In this document: in pieces, positions 33,703-42,504 of the stretch
Numbering within the stretch: position 1 is the first letter of the stretch
Layout of the letters: every line of letters starts with the position of its first letter
NCBI RefSeq assembly: GCF_000212375.1
Contig: NC_015501.1
Location: 1,426,001 to 1,490,000, forward strand
DNA from: Porphyromonas asaccharolytica DSM 20707
Lineage (GTDB): Bacteria; Bacteroidota; Bacteroidia; Bacteroidales; Porphyromonadaceae
Direction of reading: 5' to 3'
DNA length: 64,000 bases
Notes under the pieces: generated by a model
Seen by the model: only the letters and a program-made list of their open reading frames with translations
Database searches by the model: none
What the model was told of the DNA's origin: nothing
Made by a program: the position numbers and the translations under genes

Positions 33703-34326
33703 CTAACCCTTACGTACTAGGTTGAAAAACTCCTCACGAGTCTTCGACTCTTTGAAGGCTCCCGTGAAGTCACTCGTCGTAGTGAGCGAGTTTTGTTTCT
33801 GGACACCACGCATCTGCATACACATGTGCTGTGCCTCGATGACGACAATGACGCCTAGTGGTGAGAGTGCCTGCTGGATGCAGTCTTTGATCTGTGTAGT
33901 CAGTCGCTCCTGCACTTGTAGACGACGGGCGAAGACCTCGACAATGCGAGGTATCTTGCTCAGTCCCGTGATATACTTGTTGGGAATGTAGCCTACATGC
34001 ACCTTACCAAAGAAAGGTAGCATGTGATGCTCGCAGAGAGAGTAAAAGTCTATATCCCGTACGATGACCATCTGCTGATAATCCTCTCTAAATGTGGCAG
34101 CGCGTAGGATCGCTAAGGGATCTTCCTGGTAGCCCTTGGTGAGGAAGTGGAGTGCCTTGGAGACTCGCTCGGGAGTCTTGAGTAGCCCTTCACGAGTTGG
34201 GTCTTCGCCTAGCTCTGTGAGGAGTTCCTTGACGTGATCTTTCATCCGCTCTAGCTGTGTCTCGGGTAGAAAGTCGTTGACCTCGTAGTTTTGATTGGTA
34301 TGTAGTATCTGCTGGGGCTCTTCCAT
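33703..34326 (-). CDS. folE: GTP cyclohydrolase I, type IA
   Basis: First step of tetrahydrofolate (and pterin) synthesis from GTP. 207 residues. Zinc ligands Cys98 and His101 in [12 protein letters not shown] and Cys169 in QHMCMQMRG are present, which marks the zinc-dependent IA form. [16 protein letters not shown] (51-66) and [17 protein letters not shown] (124-140) are conserved. It lies between the pRiA4b-type gene (42 bases downstream) and the SPOR gene (67 bases upstream), so it may be part of the tpiA group. Confidence 0.97.
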   Translation of the reverse strand: MEEPQQILHTNQNYEVNDFLPETQLERMKDHVKELLTELGEDPTREGLLKTPERVSKALHFLTKGYQEDPLAILRAATFREDYQQMVIVRDIDFYSLCEHHMLPFFGKVHVGYIPNKYITGLSKIPRIVEVFARRLQVQERLTTQIKDCIQQALSPLGVIVVIEAQHMCMQMRGVQKQNSLTTTSDFTGAFKESKTREEFFNLVRKG

Positions 34327-34393
34327 GTATGTAAGATGGTTTTCAGAAAAAGGGATTGATTGATAAGTCTATGGAAATGGTTACGGGTAAATC

Positions 34394-34864
34394 TTAACGC
34401 ACTCGTATTTTCTCCCGCACTATGTAAGCTTCTCTCATTAAGCGTGGATGGGATGCACGCAGGGCGTTGAGTTGTTGCTGAGCTTCATGTCGTGAAGCGT
34501 AGTCACCTAGTGATAGACGCCAAAATGGCGCGCTATAAGTGACGTAAGAAGAGAGTTCAGGTGCTGCTCCCCTTAGCTGGCTAGCTAAGCGATATGCTTC
34601 CTGCTTAGCACCGCGCATATTGCTCGTATAGACCTGTATGCGATACCCCGTGATGATGCCACTTGGGGTATGGAAGGACTTGCCTACGACAGATCGTAAC
34701 CAGTTGGGCTGAGTGATAGTTACTTGACCCCCACTGCTTTGCGTGGTTATATGGGTAAAGATGTCCTGCTCTTGAGCGCGCTCCTGAGCCACAAGCGAGC
34801 CAGAGAGTATGGTCACACTCAAGAGTAGGACTAGTGAATGCCTTATGGGCGATGAGAGCCTCAT
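34394..34864 (-). CDS. Exported SPOR-domain protein
   Basis: 156 residues. A signal peptide (about 1-26, ending LSGSLVAQ) and a C-terminal SPOR domain (about 75-156: GYRIQVYTSNMRGAKQEAYRLASQL...FWRLSLGDYASRHEAQQQLNALRA...AYIVREKI). SPOR domains bind peptidoglycan stripped of stem peptides at division sites, so this is probably periplasmic or surface and septal. The start overlaps the tpiA stop by four bases. Confidence 0.88.
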   Translation of the reverse strand: MRLSSPIRHSLVLLLSVTILSGSLVAQERAQEQDIFTHITTQSSGGQVTITQPNWLRSVVGKSFHTPSGIITGYRIQVYTSNMRGAKQEAYRLASQLRGAAPELSSYVTYSAPFWRLSLGDYASRHEAQQQLNALRASHPRLMREAYIVREKIRVR

Positions 34865-35625
34865 TTGTTTGCTGTGATAATAGGTAAGAAGGTATCGGCT
34901 TTGAGGGCAGCTCCTCCGATGAGTCCGCCATCGACGTCGGGCTGTGAGAAGAGAGACTCAGCATTCGAAGCCTTACAGCTACCTCCGTAGAGGATTGTGG
35001 TGAGATCTGCTAGCTTCTGGTCAAAGAGCGATGCTACCGTTTGGCGAATATGTTGGTGCATCTCCTGTGCTTGATCTGGCGTTGCTGTCAAGCCTGTGCC
35101 GATAGCCCATACAGGCTCATAAGCTATGACTATCTGCTCCATCTGCTCGTGTGAGAGATGTCCTAAGGATCCACGCAGCTGCTCATCGACCACCTCGAAG
35201 TAGCGATTGCCCTCACGCTCTGCTTGCTGCTCGCCAACGCAGAAGATGACCTTCAGACCATGAGCGAGAGCCTGATCAATCTTTTGGGCTAGTAGCTCGG
35301 CACTCTCTTTGTGATAAGCCCGACGCTCACTGTGCCCGATGATGACGTAGGTGCAGCCGCAGGAACGTATCATCTCAGCAGATACCTCACCTGTGTAAGC
35401 TCCAGCATCGTGTGCTGAGCAGTCCTGTGCAGCATACTCGATGTCGCTCCCAGCGAGTAGTCCCTTCATCGCACCTAGGTGAATGTAGGGAGGAGCTAGG
35501 ATAACCTTACAAGGGTTGCTGAGCTTTGCCACCTGCTCTTTGATGTCCGTGATGAGTCGGAGCCCGGCGTCCAGGGTCATGTTCATTTTCCAGTTCCCGG
35601 CTACGATGAGTGTTCTCTTGTCCAT
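34861..35625 (-). CDS. tpiA: Triosephosphate isomerase
   Basis: Interconverts dihydroxyacetone phosphate and glyceraldehyde 3-phosphate. 254 residues with all catalytic residues: Asn11 and Lys13 (GNWKMN), His98 (IIGHSERR), Glu170 (AYEPVWAIGTG), and the phosphate loop LYGGSC with GLIGGAAL near the C-terminus. It lies 15 bases after the DoxX-like gene and overlaps the SPOR gene. Confidence 0.98.
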   Translation of the reverse strand: MDKRTLIVAGNWKMNMTLDAGLRLITDIKEQVAKLSNPCKVILAPPYIHLGAMKGLLAGSDIEYAAQDCSAHDAGAYTGEVSAEMIRSCGCTYVIIGHSERRAYHKESAELLAQKIDQALAHGLKVIFCVGEQQAEREGNRYFEVVDEQLRGSLGHLSHEQMEQIVIAYEPVWAIGTGLTATPDQAQEMHQHIRQTVASLFDQKLADLTTILYGGSCKASNAESLFSQPDVDGGLIGGAALKADTFLPIITANK

Positions 35626-35640
35626 GATATATGTGTTTGA

Positions 35641-36942
35641 TTATTTAGTCTTGATTTGATATTCTGAGTACTTGCTTTTGTCTTCCCACTGGATGCTTTG
35701 GATCAGCATAACAAGGCAAAATACGATCCAAGCAGCGAGAAGTCCCCAACGCTCTATGTGTAGTCTAGCGTGAGGTGCTTGTCGTAGTAGTGAGGAGAGC
35801 TTTTCGTAATCCTGATTTGTGTACTTGTCAGGCAGGTCTCTAACCGCTCTCTTGTCTAATATAACTCCGTCAGAGATAAGCATGACAGAGGGCTGAGCCC
35901 GTGCCATGGTCTTGATGGTTGTACCATCACAAAAGTAAAGGGGGTAGGCTGCTGCCGTCTTATTGCGCCAGCGTCCGCGCTCTTCGGGGCTACTGCCAGA
36001 GATGCCGTACATAGCGACACCGACAGACTCAGCCCACTCGTAGAGCGCATTGAGTTTGCGCCCGATCTGTATGGGCGTCGTCTCCCAGTTTGGCGTTATA
36101 ACCCATATCTGCGGACTCTCATTGAGTAGCATCGTCTGGGTTACCTCTCGCTCTGTCGCTTGCTGTGAGCTTCCCCCCGCATAGATCGCAAAGTCCATGA
36201 CGGGAGGCTCGTAACCCTCCTTGATGACTCGTTCTTGGCGGTCAATGTAAGTCCATGTGGAGTCGGGGAGATCCTCCATGTTGAATGTCTCCCGCAGTCC
36301 ATTCTTCTCATAGATAAAAAGGTACTCGATCTCCTCTTGAGGAGCGTTTTCAGGGATCATCGTCAACTCTCGCAGCGAAGCTCCGATCTTGTAAGGACGA
36401 AAGTCTATAAGTGGTAGATGCCTTAGGTTACCACCGACGAAAATACCCCAGCCTAAGAGTAGTATGGTAGCTGCCACAAAGCCCGTTGTGCCTCGCAAAG
36501 GATGACTCACCCTGCGATAGGTCAGGAGGTAAACTATCGTGATCGCCATGAAGAAGACGTTCTTGCCAAAGGTCTGCCAATTGGTGAGCTTGAGTGCATC
36601 TCCAAAGCAGCCACAATCGCTAATAGGGTTAAAGAGGGCTAGATAGAGTGTCAAGAGCGTCATTACACCCATAAAGATGGTGGTAGCCCATGCTGTAATC
36701 TTCCTCCACAATCCCATTAAGAGGAGACCACCGAGGAGAAATTCAAAGGAGCAGAGTGCGACTGAAAATGCTGGTGCCATAACGCTCAAACTCCCCAGCT
36801 CCATCACTCTGAGGTACTCCTCAATCTTGATAGCACCTCCCATAGGGTCTACTCCCTTGACAAAGCCTGAGAAGAGTAGCAGAGCCACTAGTATGATGCG
36901 AGAGAGTTCGGATAGGATATATTGGACTCGTTGACGGCTCAT
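35641..36942 (-). CDS. DoxX/MauE-like membrane protein with thioredoxin-like C-terminal part
   Basis: 433 residues from the ATG at 36942; a TTG start at 36981 would overlap the DUF1599 gene and add residues before the first helix. Residues 1-150 hold four membrane helices of DoxX/MauE type (ILVALLLFSGFVKGVDPMGGAIKIEEYL; then a conserved DCGCFGDALKLTNWQTFGKN loop). The middle and C-terminal region looks like a periplasmic domain (WVITPNWETTPIQ...YPLYFCDGTTIKTMARAQPSVMLI), followed by a final helix. Bacteroidota relatives are annotated as BT_3928 family. A role in redox or protein thiol chemistry is possible; function unknown. It is co-directional with tpiA, 15 bases away. Confidence 0.75.
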   Translation of the reverse strand: MSRQRVQYILSELSRIILVALLLFSGFVKGVDPMGGAIKIEEYLRVMELGSLSVMAPAFSVALCSFEFLLGGLLLMGLWRKITAWATTIFMGVMTLLTLYLALFNPISDCGCFGDALKLTNWQTFGKNVFFMAITIVYLLTYRRVSHPLRGTTGFVAATILLLGWGIFVGGNLRHLPLIDFRPYKIGASLRELTMIPENAPQEEIEYLFIYEKNGLRETFNMEDLPDSTWTYIDRQERVIKEGYEPPVMDFAIYAGGSSQQATEREVTQTMLLNESPQIWVITPNWETTPIQIGRKLNALYEWAESVGVAMYGISGSSPEERGRWRNKTAAAYPLYFCDGTTIKTMARAQPSVMLISDGVILDKRAVRDLPDKYTNQDYEKLSSLLRQAPHARLHIERWGLLAAWIVFCLVMLIQSIQWEDKSKYSEYQIKTK

Positions 36943-36973
36943 AGGATTATCTATAAATGAAAGTTTGCTATGC

Positions 36974-37510
36974 CTAGTCAAAGCGTAACTTGATCAGTGC
37001 AAAGATAGCGTAGTTTATCATATCCTGATAGTTAGCCGCTATGCCTTCGCTCACAAGGGTCTTACCAGCGAGATCTTCGATCTCCTTGGTGCGAAAGATC
37101 TTCGTCAGTATGATGTCAGTGATCGAACTAATGCGCATCTTGCGCCAGGCCTCATCGTAGTCATGGTTCTTGTCGATCATCAGCTGGTAAGTCTCCTCGA
37201 TGAGCTGATCATACAGCTCAAGTGCCTCTTCGGAAGATAGGTCGGGCTTGTCGCTCGGAGTGCGTTCTAGCTGTATGAGACCGATGATGCCATAGTTGAC
37301 GATGCCGATATACTCGTTGTCCACGTCCTCATCGACACGCTGCTCCGCTTTGATCTCGAGGGAGCGTATGCGTAGCGCCTTGATCATCATTTGATCTGTG
37401 AGTGATGAAGGACGTAGTATGCGCCACGAAGCTCCATAGTCGTGTAGCTTTTGGGCAAAAAGCGTCCTACACTCTGCGACTACTTCATGGTACTGCTGCT
37501 CTGTATTCAT
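36974..37510 (-). CDS. DUF1599 protein with two tandem copies of the domain
   Basis: 178 residues made of an internal duplication. Residues 20-82 (KLHDYGASWRILRPSSLTDQ... IGIVNYGIIGLIQL) align with 113-175 (KNHDYDEAWRKMRISSITDI... QDMINYAIFALIKL). Each copy has the HDY..(S/A)WR and NY(G/A)I.(G/A)LI blocks of DUF1599, a family discussed as nucleotide-modification associated in phages. In Bacteroidota the gene is a chromosomal neighbour of tpiA, so a housekeeping role in nucleotide metabolism is possible; no catalytic function is shown. Confidence 0.85.
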   Translation of the reverse strand: MNTEQQYHEVVAECRTLFAQKLHDYGASWRILRPSSLTDQMMIKALRIRSLEIKAEQRVDEDVDNEYIGIVNYGIIGLIQLERTPSDKPDLSSEEALELYDQLIEETYQLMIDKNHDYDEAWRKMRISSITDIILTKIFRTKEIEDLAGKTLVSEGIAANYQDMINYAIFALIKLRFD

Positions 37511-37539
37511 AGGCTCTAAAGCTTTAGGGTGCGGTGGGG

Positions 37540-40008
37540 CTAATCGTTGAGCGCGAGGTCTAGTACCTCCTTGATCGTCTCTACATAAGAGAAGGTCAAG
37601 CCCTCAATGTATATAGGCTTGATGTCTAAGATATCCTTCTCATTCTCTTTGCTCAGGATCAGCGTCTTGACGCCAGCCCGCTTAGCTGCTAAAATCTTCT
37701 CTTTGATACCTCCCACGGGGAGCACACGCCCTGTGAGCGTTATCTCTCCACTCATAGCAATGCGAGGCTTCACCGTGCGCCGGGTCAAGGTAGAGACGAG
37801 CGATGTCGCCATCGTGATACCTGCACTCGGACCATCCTTCGGAATAGCCCCCTCGGGGACGTGTAGATGTATCTCCAACTTGTCAAATGTGTCTTCAGGT
37901 ATCTCTAGCTCTTCACAGTGTGCCTTGATATAGTCTAGAGCGATGACGGCACTCTCCTTCATCACATCTCCTAGGTTGCCAGTGAGTGTTACTTTGCCTT
38001 CTTTACCACGATGTGTGGAGCTCTCGATGAAAAGTATCTCGCCCCCCACCTCGGTCCACGCTAGACCCGTGACGATGCCTGGCATACCAAAGTCTTGCCA
38101 TATATCTCGCGTGTAGGGTGGTGTGCGTAGGTCTTGCTGTATGATCTCAGGTGTAATCTGCACACTGTATTCTTGCCCCATAGCTACCCGCTTAGCCTGC
38201 TTGCGCATGAGTGCTGCAAGGCTCTTCTGTAACGTTCTCACACCACTCTCCCGGGTGTAGCCCTCGATGAGATAGGTTAAGGCAGCTGTGTCTATGTCAA
38301 ACTGATCGCTTGTCAGTCCGTGTGCCTCCAGCTCCTTGGGCACTAGATGACGATGAGCTATCTCGACCTTCTCCTCCAGCAGATAGCCCGACACCTGTAT
38401 CAGCTCCATACGATCTAGGAGCGGACGTGAGATGGTGCTAAGCGTATTGGCGGTAGCTATAAAAAGTACCTTGCTCAGGTCATAGTCTATGTCTAGATAG
38501 TTGTCGTGAAAGGCCACATTCTGCTCTGGATCTAGCACCTCTAAGAGTGCAGCTGCGGGGTCGCCCTTGTAGTCCGAAGAAATCTTGTCGATCTCGTCTA
38601 GCACGAAGACTGGATTGCTTGTGCCTGCCTTCTTGATGCTGTCTATGATACGACCGCACATCGCTCCTATGTAGGTACGTCGGTGTCCACGTATCTCCGC
38701 CTCATCGTGTAGACCTCCGAGGGAGATGCGTACATACTTACGTCCCAGGCTCTCGGCTATGCTCTTGCCTAGTGAAGTCTTACCCACTCCTGGGGGGCCA
38801 TAGAGACAGAGGATTGGGGACTTGAGATCATTCTTGAGCTTGATGACTGCTAGATGCTCTAGGATACGCTCTTTGACACGCTCCAGACCGAAGTGGTCAC
38901 GATTCAGTATCTCCTCAGCATGCTGTAGATCAAACTGATCCTGGCTATACTCCTGCCACGGCAGGTCAATCATCAGGCGCAGGTACTGCAGCTGTATGGA
39001 GTATTCAGGAGCTTGTGTCGGGATACGCTCTAGATTGCCTAGCTCACGATCGAAGGCCTTCTGCACCGCTTCGCTCCACTGCTTCTTCGTAGCAGCCTCT
39101 CGCAGCTCCTCAATGGTTTGGTCTGCAAAGTCACCCTCGCCCAGCTCCTCTCGTATGGTGCGTATCTGCTGCTCTAGAAAGTGCTTGCGCTGCATCTCGT
39201 CCATGTCAGACTGAGTCTGCTTTGCGATCTTCTCATTGATCTGTACCAACTCGGTCGTCTGACGTACGTAGGTGATTAGCTCCATGACGAGATGCTTCGT
39301 GTCGGAGATCTTGAGGAGCTCCAGCTTAGCCTTAGGCACTAAGGAGAGATAAGCAGCCGTAAAGTTGATCAGGAAGGGGAGGTTGTTTTGCGCATTGATT
39401 GTATTGATGAAGTCCTCAGCACCCTCCATGCGTCGTATTTTGACCAGCTCGACCAGTTCATAGCGTAGCTTGTTGAAAGCTACAAAAAGCTCTGTGTCTC
39501 TCGTCAGATCCCTCTCCGAACGAGGTAGTGGAAGTGGCGACTCGACTCTGCAGCGCAAGTAAGGATTTGTCTGCGTATAGGTGCTGGTATGGACACGTAT
39601 GATGCCTCGTAAGATCACTACGACATTGTCTGGCGATGGGTGGATCACATCTTCGACATAACACAGCACGCCCTGCTTAGAGAGTGACTTTGGCGTGATG
39701 GGATCATCGGGATCGTCTGATATAGCTGTTGTCGCGACAATGTATTGCCCCTTGGACATCGCATTATTCACTGCGTCTATCTGTTTATCATCAGTCAGCA
39801 TAACGGCCTGTAAGACGCAAGGAAAGATGACGGTGTTAAAGACTGGTAGCACGGGATAGGTGTTTCCTAACAGTGGTGATATAAGAGCCTCTCGTTCATC
39901 GTCAAGTAGCTCATCTTCATCTATAACGCTCGGCAGAGGGATGGCCATGCCTCCAGAACCTACGTTAGGTAAAGATGTCTCTGCAAAGTCGTAATTGTCT
40001 TCTTTCAT
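37540..40008 (-). CDS. lon: ATP-dependent protease Lon
   Basis: Serine AAA+ protease of 822 residues that removes misfolded and regulatory proteins in the cytoplasm. An N-terminal substrate domain, coiled coil, the AAA+ module with YGPPGVGKTSLGKSIA and VFVLDEIDK, sensor ATANTLSTISRPLLDRME, and the protease domain with catalytic Ser in KDGPSAGITMA and Lys in GGIKEKILAAKRAG. The N-terminal 45 residues are acidic and unconserved. A -7 box TATATTTG lies at 40056-40063 on the minus strand. Array copy 4 begins about 170 bases upstream. Confidence 0.97.
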   Translation of the reverse strand: MKEDNYDFAETSLPNVGSGGMAIPLPSVIDEDELLDDEREALISPLLGNTYPVLPVFNTVIFPCVLQAVMLTDDKQIDAVNNAMSKGQYIVATTAISDDPDDPITPKSLSKQGVLCYVEDVIHPSPDNVVVILRGIIRVHTSTYTQTNPYLRCRVESPLPLPRSERDLTRDTELFVAFNKLRYELVELVKIRRMEGAEDFINTINAQNNLPFLINFTAAYLSLVPKAKLELLKISDTKHLVMELITYVRQTTELVQINEKIAKQTQSDMDEMQRKHFLEQQIRTIREELGEGDFADQTIEELREAATKKQWSEAVQKAFDRELGNLERIPTQAPEYSIQLQYLRLMIDLPWQEYSQDQFDLQHAEEILNRDHFGLERVKERILEHLAVIKLKNDLKSPILCLYGPPGVGKTSLGKSIAESLGRKYVRISLGGLHDEAEIRGHRRTYIGAMCGRIIDSIKKAGTSNPVFVLDEIDKISSDYKGDPAAALLEVLDPEQNVAFHDNYLDIDYDLSKVLFIATANTLSTISRPLLDRMELIQVSGYLLEEKVEIAHRHLVPKELEAHGLTSDQFDIDTAALTYLIEGYTRESGVRTLQKSLAALMRKQAKRVAMGQEYSVQITPEIIQQDLRTPPYTRDIWQDFGMPGIVTGLAWTEVGGEILFIESSTHRGKEGKVTLTGNLGDVMKESAVIALDYIKAHCEELEIPEDTFDKLEIHLHVPEGAIPKDGPSAGITMATSLVSTLTRRTVKPRIAMSGEITLTGRVLPVGGIKEKILAAKRAGVKTLILSKENEKDILDIKPIYIEGLTFSYVETIKEVLDLALND

Positions 40009-40098
40009 ATGAGCGATATCAACTATCTATTGCGCAAATCTGCTTGTATTCTCTGCAAATATACCACATTTATCCGACTAGGTGGAAGGGAGGAAGAG

Positions 40099-40434
40099 GG
40101 CTAATTTCTATTTTGCGGTGCTGGGAGAAGTTTAGACTGACGTATTCTAATCAACGGAGACTATAAAACAGAATATCCACGTGGGGATTCTCAAATCTCC
40201 ACGTGGATATTTTTTATTCTCCACGTAGGGACGAAACGATTCCTCCGAAGTTTCATTTCATTCCTCCGAAGTTTCATTTCATTCCTACGTAGGCATTTTT
40301 AATTTGCCACGTGGAGATTTGAGAATTTCCACGTGGGGATCTACCCCTTCTAAAGGAAGATCGCATCGGGACCTAAGAGATCGTGTCGATCATATGTCAG
40401 TACGATCCCCTTTCAGCACCTCAAAATAAGAAGA
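40099..40434. mobile_element. Second MITE-like element, inverted, with one decayed end
   Basis: The left 78 bases (40099-40176) match the right arm of the 26426-26704 element in reverse orientation over their whole length: same terminal GGCTAATTTCTATTTTG, then TCTAATCAAC and AAAACAGAATATCC. The right end has only CAGCACCTCAAAATA (40413-40428) of the terminal repeat before diverging next to the sulfatase stop; no target duplication is found. Between the array and this end is about 75 bases of extra sequence with GATCGT/ACGATC pairing. Confidence 0.75.
40177..40336. repeat. Phased palindrome array, copy 4
   Basis: Centres at 40180.5, 40202.5, 40224.5, 40288.5, 40310.5 and 40332.5 (22, 22, 64, 22, 22). 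The fourth site is CCTACGTAGG. The core has two 21-bp direct repeats (ATTCC at 40239, 40260 and 40281). Its orientation is opposite to copy 3. It lies between the sulfatase stop and the lon start, both minus strand. Confidence 0.9.
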
Positions 40435-40444
40435 TGTCGCCGGG

Positions 40445-42445
40445 CTAGTTTGATGACTTTGGTGTCACATCTCTGATTGAGAAGGAGCTCTTGAGGACGC
40501 GGTAGTTATAGTCCTGTACGATCGCCTTAAAGAGTGCTGTGTAGTGCGCTACCTCTGGCGGGGTGGGGGCGGTGGCTCGATCAGGCTCCGTCTGCAGGTA
40601 AGCTGCTGGCTTCTGAACGCTAATCTGACCGTCGGCGGTCATCGTGAGCGTGAGTGTCTTCGTGAAGAAGAGGTACTGGTTGTGGTAGAAGTTGAGGGCA
40701 TAGTGCTCAGCCTGCTGGTCGAAGATGTTACTCCCGTAGCTCAGTACTGGCTCCGTGATACCGAGCAGGTAGAGGAGGGTGGGGAGGATGTCTATGTGCT
40801 GCACGACATAGTTGCTGACCTCTCCTTGTAGCTTGCCCTGAGGGTCAAAGAAGAAGATAGGTGCTGCAGCATGTCCCGCTAAGTTGGCATACATAGGGTG
40901 ATCACTAAGGCTTGTGTGATCGGCCGTGATGACGAAGAGCGTATTGCGATACCACGGCTCATCTTTGACCCGCTCGAAAAACTCTCGGAGAGCTTCATCG
41001 GCATACTGAGTTGTCTGATGGATCGGGAGCGTACCTTGCTTCAAGTGACCTTTGTAGTCTATGGGCATATCAAAAGGACTATGATTAGAGAGCGAGAAGA
41101 AGAAAGCTCCGAAGGGCTCCTGGAGCGACTTCACATCTTCAGCCATAGCCTGCTCGAAGGGTAGGTCGTGGATACCCCATGCACAGACATTAGTCTTAGA
41201 CTTATCGGGGTATGCTGCTAGATAGTCCTGAGCGGTGTATTGATCCTGGACACCTAGACGATTGAGAAATGAGTAGAAGCCCATAGCTCCCGCCTCATCA
41301 CCATGATAAAACTTGAGGTGATAGCCGTAATCTCCTAGTGATAGTGGTAGTCCAGTGTCGTAGGAGTTAAAGTGCTGGTAGTTATCCATAGTCCACGCCT
41401 CATCGTCAAAGGTGCCACCAAACGAGGGTAGTGAGACGAAGATCGAGGGGAAGGACTCAACGGACCGCTTGCCAGAGGCAAAGCCGTACTGCGCATAGAG
41501 CGTGTGTGGCATCAGGCTATCGAGGTAGGGAGTGTAGCTCGGGTACCCATCGATATACCTATTGAGGTAGCCAGTGTACTCTCGCGCCATACTCTCCAAG
41601 ATGATCACGACCACGTTGCGCCCCTGCATAGAGCCAAAGAGTGTATCACTCTCTGAGAGTGGGGCCGCCTGATAGTAGGGTGTGAAGATGGTAGGCAGCT
41701 CTTCGTTTGTATAGAAGGTGAAGAGCTGTCGTGAGGCGGCATCTTTTGTCAGGGCGATGGGAGTATTTTGCAGTATGGGAAATTGCTGTGGATCTGTCGT
41801 ATAGGAGAAGAATTGCATCGTCGATACCGGTTTACCAACGAAGTCCCAACGTCCTCGCATACTGAAAAAGAGAAATATGACCACACCTAGTGTACAGGTG
41901 CCGTCTACCCAATAAGAGCGGCGAGAGGAGCGCTCCTCGCGCTGATACTGTACCAGCCAATAGCCGGCTATGGCTAGAGCTAGTAAGACGAAGAAAGCTA
42001 CCGTGAGAGGCCAAAACTCTGCAACGAAGTCTTTGTAGAAACTAAACATACTCTTCCCCTGGAACTCTCGGAAGATGTCACTATTTGCTCTCCTCAATAC
42101 GAACGGATAGTAGCCAGTGTCTGAGACATTGAGGAAGATGAAGAATCCGAGTGGCAAGATATATGCTATATGGCGTATCCAGCGATACCAGCTACTCATC
42201 TCGATCCGCCTAGGTAGGTAAGCACCTACGATCATCATCAGGTAGTAGAGTAGCAGTCCGTATGCGATGGCGACCATGTCTAGTATGTAGCCACCCTGCA
42301 TAAGATGGAGCAATTGCCAGCCATCTACCGAGGGAAAGAAGGACTGATTGTAGAAGAAGTAGAGCAGTCGACACAGCTGCATTAGGACAATCGCCCAGAG
42401 GGTATGACAGGCGATCGCTACCCAACGTGATTTGGTTGTAATCAT
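40445..42445 (-). CDS. LTA-synthase-family sulfatase (membrane phosphoglycerol/phosphoethanolamine transferase type)
   Basis: 666 residues: four or five helices in the first 190 residues, then an extracytoplasmic alkaline-phosphatase-fold domain. Metal-site stretches are VVVIILESMAREYTG, ASGKRSVESFPSI (a serine sits where LtaS has its catalytic threonine) and FVITADHTSLSDH. Bacteroidota have no lipoteichoic acid, so the substrate is probably an outer-membrane glycan or lipid head group (inference). Three glycosyltransferase genes lie directly upstream on the same strand, which supports a surface-glycan role. Confidence 0.85.
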   Translation of the reverse strand: MITTKSRWVAIACHTLWAIVLMQLCRLLYFFYNQSFFPSVDGWQLLHLMQGGYILDMVAIAYGLLLYYLMMIVGAYLPRRIEMSSWYRWIRHIAYILPLGFFIFLNVSDTGYYPFVLRRANSDIFREFQGKSMFSFYKDFVAEFWPLTVAFFVLLALAIAGYWLVQYQREERSSRRSYWVDGTCTLGVVIFLFFSMRGRWDFVGKPVSTMQFFSYTTDPQQFPILQNTPIALTKDAASRQLFTFYTNEELPTIFTPYYQAAPLSESDTLFGSMQGRNVVVIILESMAREYTGYLNRYIDGYPSYTPYLDSLMPHTLYAQYGFASGKRSVESFPSIFVSLPSFGGTFDDEAWTMDNYQHFNSYDTGLPLSLGDYGYHLKFYHGDEAGAMGFYSFLNRLGVQDQYTAQDYLAAYPDKSKTNVCAWGIHDLPFEQAMAEDVKSLQEPFGAFFFSLSNHSPFDMPIDYKGHLKQGTLPIHQTTQYADEALREFFERVKDEPWYRNTLFVITADHTSLSDHPMYANLAGHAAAPIFFFDPQGKLQGEVSNYVVQHIDILPTLLYLLGITEPVLSYGSNIFDQQAEHYALNFYHNQYLFFTKTLTLTMTADGQISVQKPAAYLQTEPDRATAPTPPEVAHYTALFKAIVQDYNYRVLKSSFSIRDVTPKSSN

Positions 42446-42504
42446 TCGATATGATAGAAGCTTTAAGTTCGGATTTACTAGTAGAGTGTTCCCAGCTCTA
42501 CGGA

